DNA from: CAVPDG01 sp963702535 | GTDB lineage: Bacteria; Chloroflexota; Anaerolineae; Anaerolineales; UBA4823 | DNA: 64,000 nt | NCBI GenBank assembly: GCA_963702535.1 | Contig: CAVPDG010000018.1 | Coordinates: 1 to 64,000, forward strand | Reading direction: 5' to 3' | Part shown: positions 59,006 to 64,000 of the stretch, one piece after another | How the letters are laid out: every line of letters starts with the position of its first letter | How positions within the stretch are numbered: the stretch's first letter is position 1 | Made by a program: the position numbers and the translations under genes | The notes under the pieces: model-generated | Database searches by the model: none | What the model was told of the DNA's origin: nothing | Seen by the model: the letters and a program-made list of their open reading frames with translations, nothing else

Positions 59006-59827
59006 TTACCAGGCGGTATAACCGCCATCAATCACCAGGATATGCCCGGTGACAAATATCGAAGCCTGGCTGGCTAAATAGATCACCGCGCCAGCCAGAT
59101 CGCTCCCTTCGCCAAAACGCCCCAACGGGACACGCCCGACCAGCTCATCGTAAAATGCCCGATTGATATTTTTCAAGCGGTCCGTCATGGGAGTAACAAA
59201 ATACCCCGGAGCGATTGCGTTGACCCGGATGCGATAAGGCGCCCACTCGACAGCCAGGGAGCGGGTCAGTGCGATCACACCGCCCTTGGTGGCGCAGTAG
59301 TGGCTGTTCAATCCGCCCCGATTGCCAACCAGCCCTGAGATGGACGCAATATTGATCATTGCCCCAGGTTTCTTCTCGGAAATCCAACGCTTGGCTACCC
59401 AACGCGAACACTGGTAGATTCCGCCCAGGTTGACATGCAGGATGCGCTCCCAATCATCCTCTTCCAGGTCTTCAAATGGAGAGCGGCTGGTGACGCCAGC
59501 GTTGTTGACCAAAATATCTACCCCACCGAAGGCATCTGCCACACTTTGAATGCCTTCCTGCACCTGCTGGCTATCCGTTACGTCGATAGCAATAGCCATA
59601 GCCTGTCCGCCGAAGGCGCGAATCGCGGCTGCAGCAGATTCTGCATCTTCGCGGTTAATGTCAAAGATCGCAACGGCTGCACCAGCTTGAGCCAGGGAAT
59701 TTGCCATCGCCTGCCCTAAACCGCGCCCGGCGCCAGTGACAATGGCAGATTTACCTTCTATATTGAAAAGGTTTAGCCTATCGGGGAGAGATCCTGCCTG
59801 CGGGGAAGAGATAGGATCATTTGCCAT
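59006..59827 (-). CDS. SDR family dehydrogenase (gluconate-5/glucose-1 type)
   Basis: 273 residues, intact. TGAGRGLGQAMANSLAQAG NAD motif near residue 32, NNAGV near 110, catalytic Tyr/Lys in YCATKGGVIALTRS near 180 and the C-terminal ILVIDGGYTAW. AAGGAGG is 8 bases before ATG 59827. First gene of the operon that runs to 49697; directly behind the operator-controlled promoter. Confidence 0.9.
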   Translation of the reverse strand: MANDPISSPQAGSLPDRLNLFNIEGKSAIVTGAGRGLGQAMANSLAQAGAAVAIFDINREDAESAAAAIRAFGGQAMAIAIDVTDSQQVQEGIQSVADAFGGVDILVNNAGVTSRSPFEDLEEDDWERILHVNLGGIYQCSRWVAKRWISEKKPGAMINIASISGLVGNRGGLNSHYCATKGGVIALTRSLAVEWAPYRIRVNAIAPGYFVTPMTDRLKNINRAFYDELVGRVPLGRFGEGSDLAGAVIYLASQASIFVTGHILVIDGGYTAW

Positions 59828-59937
59828 TTTCCGGCCTCCTTGCCTCTCGTATGCATAAGCTCAGAGCAGCTCATGAGAAACCTGGATGATAGCGGGGTGT
59901 AACATTTGAAGAGGAGAGTCGATCTCTACTCTAAAAT

Positions 59938-59997
59938 GTTACATGTAATATGTAATATATTACAAGCGATTATAAAGACTCAAAACCTATTTGTCAA
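59938..59997 (-). promoter_or_regulatory. Perfect promoter with TGTAATATATTACA operator for the minus-strand operon
   Basis: Read on the minus strand, TTGACA (plus 59992-59997), 17 bases, TATAAT (plus 59969-59974), then the palindrome TGTAATATATTACA (59951-59964) at the transcription start and an overlapping ATGTTACATGTAAT (59937-59950). A further TGTAACATTT lies at 59899-59908. The same palindrome controls the GntR gene at 61290. Confidence 0.85.
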
Positions 59998-60012
59998 TAC
60001 TCGCCAGGCAGA

Positions 60013-61065
60013 TCAGATCCGTTGGCTTCGACGCCCATGACTGACCGCCACGATCTCCGCCATGATCGATAGCGCGATCTCTTCCGGAGTCCGCCCACCA
60101 AGGTCCAATCCAATCGGAGCGTACAGGCGAGCAAGCTTTTCTGCCGAGACGCCCTGCTCCTCAAGACGGCGCAGCCTTTTTGCGTGAGTATTGCGGCTGC
60201 CCAGAGCGCCGACATAGAACACGGGACTATCCAGGACGATCATCAAAGCAGGATCATCAATCTTTGGATCATGGGTGAGCATCGCCACGGCTGTGCTACG
60301 CGTCAGGGTTATTCGGCCAAATGCTTCCTGGGGCCAGGCTTGGATCAACCGGTCTGCATGAGAGAAACGCTCCTGATTGCCGAAAGCACGGCGCGGGTCG
60401 ATCACCACCGTGTGGAAACCCAGCGTCTTTGCCAGGGAAGCCAGGGCAATCGCGATATGAACACCACCCACCATCACCAATGTTGGAGGCGGACTGATCA
60501 CATCGACAAAAAGGCGAAATTCCTCGCCGGAGGCCAACCTCACCGGCACACTACCCGGTTGCCCCTTCTCCAGAGCAATCTGACCAGCCTGCCGCCCTGG
60601 CTCATCCAACTCATATCCCAATTCACCCTGCACAGTCCCCGAGCTCGAGAGCAGCAACTCTCTGCCAAGATAATCCGAGGGACCCTGGATGATTGTGATG
60701 ACCGCCAACGGGGCGCCTTTCTCGATTTCAGCCTGGACAAAGCGAAAGAACGCGACGTCCAGCGGTTTGACAAACACTTCGATATTGCCGCCGCAAGCCA
60801 AGCCAACCGTAAAAGCGGTTTCATCCGAAACCCCAAAATGCAGCAACTGGGGTTTGCCGGACCTGACGGCCTGGATACCCGCATCAAACACCGCCCCTTC
60901 TACACAGCCGCCGCTGACCGAGCCACTGAGCTTACCATCCGGAGTCAGGGCCATTTTCGCCCCAACACCGCGCGGTGCAGAACCCCACGTGCTGACAACC
61001 GTTGCCAATACAACGGTTTCGTTAGCACTTAACCAATGCTGGATATCGGACAAAACTTCGTACAT
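60013..61065 (-). CDS. XdhC/CoxI family protein
   Basis: 350 residues, intact. XdhC proteins carry molybdenum cofactor maturation for xanthine-dehydrogenase-type enzymes. N-terminal LATVVSTWGSAPRGVGAKMA and SGSVSGGCVEGAVFDAG (conserved Cys), then a C-terminal Rossmann domain (PPTLVMVGGVHIAIALASLA, GFHTVVIDPRRAFGNQERFS). No molybdenum hydroxylase genes lie in the window. It lies between the two operator-bearing promoters, upstream of the minus-strand operon and divergent from the GntR gene; its stop is 16 bases from the -35 of the operon promoter. Confidence 0.88.
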   Translation of the reverse strand: MYEVLSDIQHWLSANETVVLATVVSTWGSAPRGVGAKMALTPDGKLSGSVSGGCVEGAVFDAGIQAVRSGKPQLLHFGVSDETAFTVGLACGGNIEVFVKPLDVAFFRFVQAEIEKGAPLAVITIIQGPSDYLGRELLLSSSGTVQGELGYELDEPGRQAGQIALEKGQPGSVPVRLASGEEFRLFVDVISPPPTLVMVGGVHIAIALASLAKTLGFHTVVIDPRRAFGNQERFSHADRLIQAWPQEAFGRITLTRSTAVAMLTHDPKIDDPALMIVLDSPVFYVGALGSRNTHAKRLRRLEEQGVSAEKLARLYAPIGLDLGGRTPEEIALSIMAEIVAVSHGRRSQRI

Positions 61066-61157
61066 ATGAGTTTTTTAATCAAGTGAGCAAGGAAGATGAA
61101 AGCATGATACCATACTCTCGCTGACCTTACGCTTAGATTAATCTCAGGCGACGCCTA

Positions 61158-61207
61158 TTGACAACGCCTTCAAATCTTGGTAACATCTCACATGTAATAT
61201 ATTACAT
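61158..61207 (+). promoter_or_regulatory. Promoter and operator of the GntR regulator gene
   Basis: TTGACA (61158-61163), 17 bases, TAACAT (61181-61186), then ATGTAATATATTACAT (61192-61207), a perfect 16-base palindrome placed at the expected start of transcription. Predicts autorepression. Confidence 0.8.
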
Positions 61208-61289
61208 TTTAGTAATCCATTCTCCTCCAAGGTGTCCGTTGATAAGTCTATAGGATCGTTTTCTCTGATATGGGATTACCGACACGATT

Positions 61290-61973
61290 ATGGACTATCC
61301 AACATTAAATCGCCTCGATTTAACCGAACAAACCTATCGCATTCTGCGAGAGCAAATACTGAAGCAAGATCTACTGCCCGGCGACAAGGTGTCTGTGGAT
61401 ACCGTGGCGCGCGGCTTAGGCGTGAGCCGGACACCGGTAGTCAACGCCCTCAAGCTTCTCGAGAATGATGGGCTGGTGGAAATTCACCCCCGCCGGGGCA
61501 CCTTTATAACAGAGCTTACGGCACGCGATGTCGCTGATTTGTTTGAGATCCGCGAGATGATCGAGCTATTCGCCGCAGAACAGCTCTTCAAATCAGACAA
61601 GTACGAGGAAATCCTGCAGCAAGTCAAAGCACTGCTGGAACGGATGCGCAACGACATCTCAGAAGGAGATTATGCGGACTACGACGCGTTCATCGCCGAG
61701 GATCGTGACCTGCATACGACTCTCGTCCGGGCGATGAACAATCGGCGCCTGTTAGATATCTATAGTGATCTTAATATCCACATGCAAGTCACGCGCGCCC
61801 ACTACCTCGATACGATTGAAAATGCCCTCGAGGCTCAGAAAGACCATGAAGCCATGGTGGAGGCCATTGCTAACCGCGATATCAATGCACTTAAATCTGC
61901 CCTTACTACTCACCTGGAAACCGTCAGGTCGCGCATCCTCAAGCTGCTGGAACAGCGGGGTGGGCAGCTTTGA
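61290..61973 (+). CDS. GntR-family (FCD) transcriptional regulator
   Basis: 227 residues, intact. Winged helix in residues about 8-75 (LTEQTYRILREQILKQDLLP, DTVARGLGVSRTPVVNALKL, GLVEIHPRRGTFITEL), then the FCD helical domain with metal-type Asp/His residues (EDRDLHTTLVRAMNNRRLLD; HMQVTRAHYLDT; KDHEAMVEAI). The palindrome TGTAATATATTACA in its own promoter and at the 59827 operon promoter is its probable site, linking it to the polyol/sugar-acid operon. Confidence 0.92.
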   Translation: MDYPTLNRLDLTEQTYRILREQILKQDLLPGDKVSVDTVARGLGVSRTPVVNALKLLENDGLVEIHPRRGTFITELTARDVADLFEIREMIELFAAEQLFKSDKYEEILQQVKALLERMRNDISEGDYADYDAFIAEDRDLHTTLVRAMNNRRLLDIYSDLNIHMQVTRAHYLDTIENALEAQKDHEAMVEAIANRDINALKSALTTHLETVRSRILKLLEQRGGQL

Positions 61974-62062
61974 CGGAAGATGAGGGGACCAGCAATAGAC
62001 GGCTGGCGCCGGTTAATTCAACACATTAACCGATCAGTGGAATGGGAATCAAGGAGCGCGGT

Positions 62063-62912
62063 ATGAAGTTTGGTGTCAATACATTTGTCTGGGTGTCTCC
62101 CTGCACAACGGCTGCAGTTAAAGAACTGGCGCCTAAAGTAAAAGGTCTGGGCTTCGATGTCTTCGAGATATCCGTAGAAAATCCGGCGTTGCTGGACGTG
62201 CAGCAAGTCAGGGCTGAACTGAAAAAGAGCAATCTTCAAGCCATTGTCTGCGGCGCGTTCGGTCCGGACCGGAATCTTTGCAGCAGCAATCAAAAGTACG
62301 TGGAGAATGCCAAAATTTATATCCGCTGGCTCATCGAAGCGGCGGATGAGCTCGGCTCACCGGTTGTCTGCGGTCCTATGTATTCTTCGGTGGGCAAAGA
62401 CGCACCTCGAAGACGAGGCTGCCCGAAGAGCAGAATGGGACCTGGCGGTGAGCGGCGTCCGTGAGATGGCGCAATATGCCAAAACAAAAAATATCAGGCT
62501 GGCTCTCGAGACGTTGAACCGTTTCGAAACAGACATGCTCAACATTGTCGCCCAAGGACTCGATTTCATCGAGCAGACGGGCATGGACAATGTAGGCTTA
62601 CACCTCGACACCTTTCACATGCACCTCGAAGAGAAAAACAGCGGCGACGCCATCCGTTTAGCGGATCAAAAGATCTATCACTTCCATGCCTGCGAGAACG
62701 ATCGAGGCGTACCGGGCACGGGTCAGGTGCACTGGGACCAGGTTGCCAAAGCTTTGAGAGACGTCAGGTATGATGGTCCGGTTGTCATCGAGTCATTCAC
62801 ATCCCAGGTGAAAGAGATCGCCCGAGCGGTATGTATCTGGCGGGAGATTGCCCCCAGCCAGGATGCAATTGCATTACACGGGTTAAAATTCCTAAAAACC
62901 CTGCTGGCATGA
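62063..62912 (+). CDS. D-psicose/tagatose 3-epimerase-like protein, one frameshift
   Basis: About 282 residues. MKFGVNTFVWVSPCTTAAVK start with AAGGAG 6 bases before ATG 62063. After a shift near 62395: LALETLNRFETDMLNIVAQG (metal Glu), VGLHLDTFHMHLEEKN (Asp-His), IYHFHACENDRGVPGTGQVH (His and the family GxGxVxW) and VVIESFTSQVKEIAR (Glu). These are the four metal ligands of ketose 3-epimerases. Just upstream of the ABC gene, so it likely acts on the imported sugar. Confidence 0.87.
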
Positions 62913-62940
62913 AAAATAGTTTGTAAGCAACGAGGACCTC

Positions 62941-64000
62941 ATGCTTATCGAAAACAGCCAACCAGCCAATGAAAACAGAGAGCAAACAGAACCGCTCATG
63001 GAAGTTCAGAATATCTCCAAGCGGTTCCCTGGCGTTGTCGCCCTGGACGATGTTTCCCTCCAGTTTCTTCCGGGAGAAGTCCATGCAGTTGTAGGAGAGA
63101 ACGGCGCAGGCAAGTCAACCCTGATGAAAATCATGTCAGGCGCATATATTCCAGATTCTGGAACGATTTATCTGGGTGGGGAGAAAGTTTCCTTCTCACA
63201 TCCTCTTCAAGCCCTGAACAAAGGCGTCAGCATTATCTACCAGGAATTCAACCTGCTCCCTGAGCGGACCGTGGCGCATAATATTTTTCTCGCCCGTGAG
63301 TCTTCAAGGCTGGGGACCCTCGACATTCGCAAGATGAACAAACAGGCTGTCGAAGTTTTGAAAGAGCTCGGCGTAGAAAAGTTGATCTCGCCGACCGCTC
63401 TCGTCAGCAGCCTTTCGGTCGCCGAGCAACAGTTGGTTGAAATTGCCAAAGCGATTGCCTTCAAAGCCAAGGTGCTGATCATGGACGAGCCCACGGCTGC
63501 CCTCACCTATACTGAAGTAGATATGCTCAATGAGCTGGTTGGGCGGTTAAAGCAAAAAGGCATGTCCATTATCTTTATTTCCCATCGCTTGAAAGAGGTC
63601 TTTGATCTCGCTGACAAGATAACGGTGCTCAAAGATGGAAAGCTGATCAAGACGGTATACAAGAAGGATGTTTCGCCAGCAGAAGTTGTGTTCTTGATGG
63701 TAGGACGCACGCTGGACCATTATTTCCCACCGTTGGGAGTTGCCGAAGACTTCGGCGAGGTTGTTTTAAAGGTAAAAGACGCATCGAATCAAATCTTATC
63801 AGGCATTAGCTTTGAGCTTCGCAAAGGAGAGGTGTTGGGAGTCGCCGGTCTACAGGGTTCTGGGCGAACCGAATTAGCGCAGGCAATATTTGGGGTCATG
63901 CCCTTCAAATCCGGCGAGATGGAGCTGCGTGGCAAAGCAATCGTAATAAAGAGCCCAGCCAAAGCAATCAAGAATAAGATGGGGTTTGTAACCGAAGACC
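62941..64000 (+). CDS. Sugar ABC transporter ATP-binding protein (two-domain, RbsA/MglA-like), right-truncated
   Basis: 353 codons in frame before the window ends. First ATPase domain: Walker A VVGENGAGKSTLMKI, Q-loop IIYQEFNLLPER, signature region LVSSLSVAEQQLVEIAKAIA, Walker B VLIMDEPTAAL, H-loop ISHRLKEVF. The second domain starts near residue 270 with GISFELRKGEVLGVAGLQGS and GRTELAQAIFG. This is the duplicated-ATPase type, unlike the single-domain ATPase at 39608, so the window holds two distinct sugar importers. Confidence 0.92.
   Translation, partial: MLIENSQPANENREQTEPLMEVQNISKRFPGVVALDDVSLQFLPGEVHAVVGENGAGKSTLMKIMSGAYIPDSGTIYLGGEKVSFSHPLQALNKGVSIIYQEFNLLPERTVAHNIFLARESSRLGTLDIRKMNKQAVEVLKELGVEKLISPTALVSSLSVAEQQLVEIAKAIAFKAKVLIMDEPTAALTYTEVDMLNELVGRLKQKGMSIIFISHRLKEVFDLADKITVLKDGKLIKTVYKKDVSPAEVVFLMVGRTLDHYFPPLGVAEDFGEVVLKVKDASNQILSGISFELRKGEVLGVAGLQGSGRTELAQAIFGVMPFKSGEMELRGKAIVIKSPAKAIKNKMGFVTED

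Overview
The window looks like a bacterial chromosome segment from a Chloroflexota (Anaerolineae-type) organism. This is inferred, not proven: substrate-binding lipoproteins with Thr/Glu/Ala/Pro-rich linkers after the lipobox, neutral-ceramidase-fold proteins, many uroporphyrinogen-decarboxylase-like (URO-D-like) proteins, and sugar-catabolic operons under GntR/IclR control are typical of that group. No rRNA gene, intact tRNA, CRISPR array, phage structural gene or integrase was seen. About 40 apparent frameshifts interrupt otherwise well-conserved genes. In many cases the restored frame ends exactly on an ATGA/GTGA overlap with the next start, so most are probably indel errors in the read or assembly rather than true decay; genes are therefore given with frame-corrected boundaries.

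Layout. (1) 1-5.7 kb: two paralogous MFS transporters, an SDR, an RraA-like protein, then a convergent Gfo/Idh/MocA dehydrogenase and an IclR regulator. (2) 5.8-13.3 kb: a tight operon behind a consensus promoter: IolD-like ThDP enzyme, GPH symporter, FAD oxidoreductase, RpiB-type isomerase and a two-subunit transketolase. (3) 13.3-18.5 kb: an accessory island with an AbiE type IV toxin-antitoxin pair, an HNH nuclease module and a PemK/MazF pair, punctuated by four copies of an intergenic repeat, flanked by about 400-bp direct repeats, and ending in the 3' half of a tRNA-Arg gene. (4) 18.6-21.7 kb: hexapeptide acyltransferase, sugar aminotransferase, DUF2148 protein and EamA transporter.

(5) 32.6 down to 21.9 kb (minus strand): a membrane protein, a GntR/FCD regulator and a tightly packed set of three ceramidase-fold paralogues, a URO-D-like protein, a class III aminotransferase, an amidohydrolase, a Rieske protein and a small protein. 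Two promoter regions here carry four TTGTTAACAA palindromes each, in nearly the same spacing. (6) 33-49.6 kb (plus strand): Gfo/Idh dehydrogenase, two sugar epimerase-like TIM barrels, a sugar ABC importer (tandemly duplicated binding protein, ATPase, permease) interrupted by an IS630-type element, three more URO-D-like proteins, a two-domain rhamnose-mutarotase-like protein, amidohydrolase, metallo-beta-lactamase-fold protein and FGGY kinase.

(7) 59.8 down to 49.7 kb (minus strand): SDR, DapA-family aldolase, zinc alcohol dehydrogenase, aldehyde dehydrogenase, 2-hydroxyacid dehydrogenase, epimerase, a long transketolase and an AraM-type dehydrogenase, behind a perfect TTGACA-17-TATAAT promoter with TGTAATATATTACA operators. 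(8) 60-64 kb: XdhC-family protein, a GntR regulator with the same operator in its own promoter, a psicose-epimerase-like protein and the start of a two-domain sugar ABC ATPase. The overall picture is a versatile heterotroph with several independently regulated operons for unusual sugars, cyclitols or modified carbohydrates.
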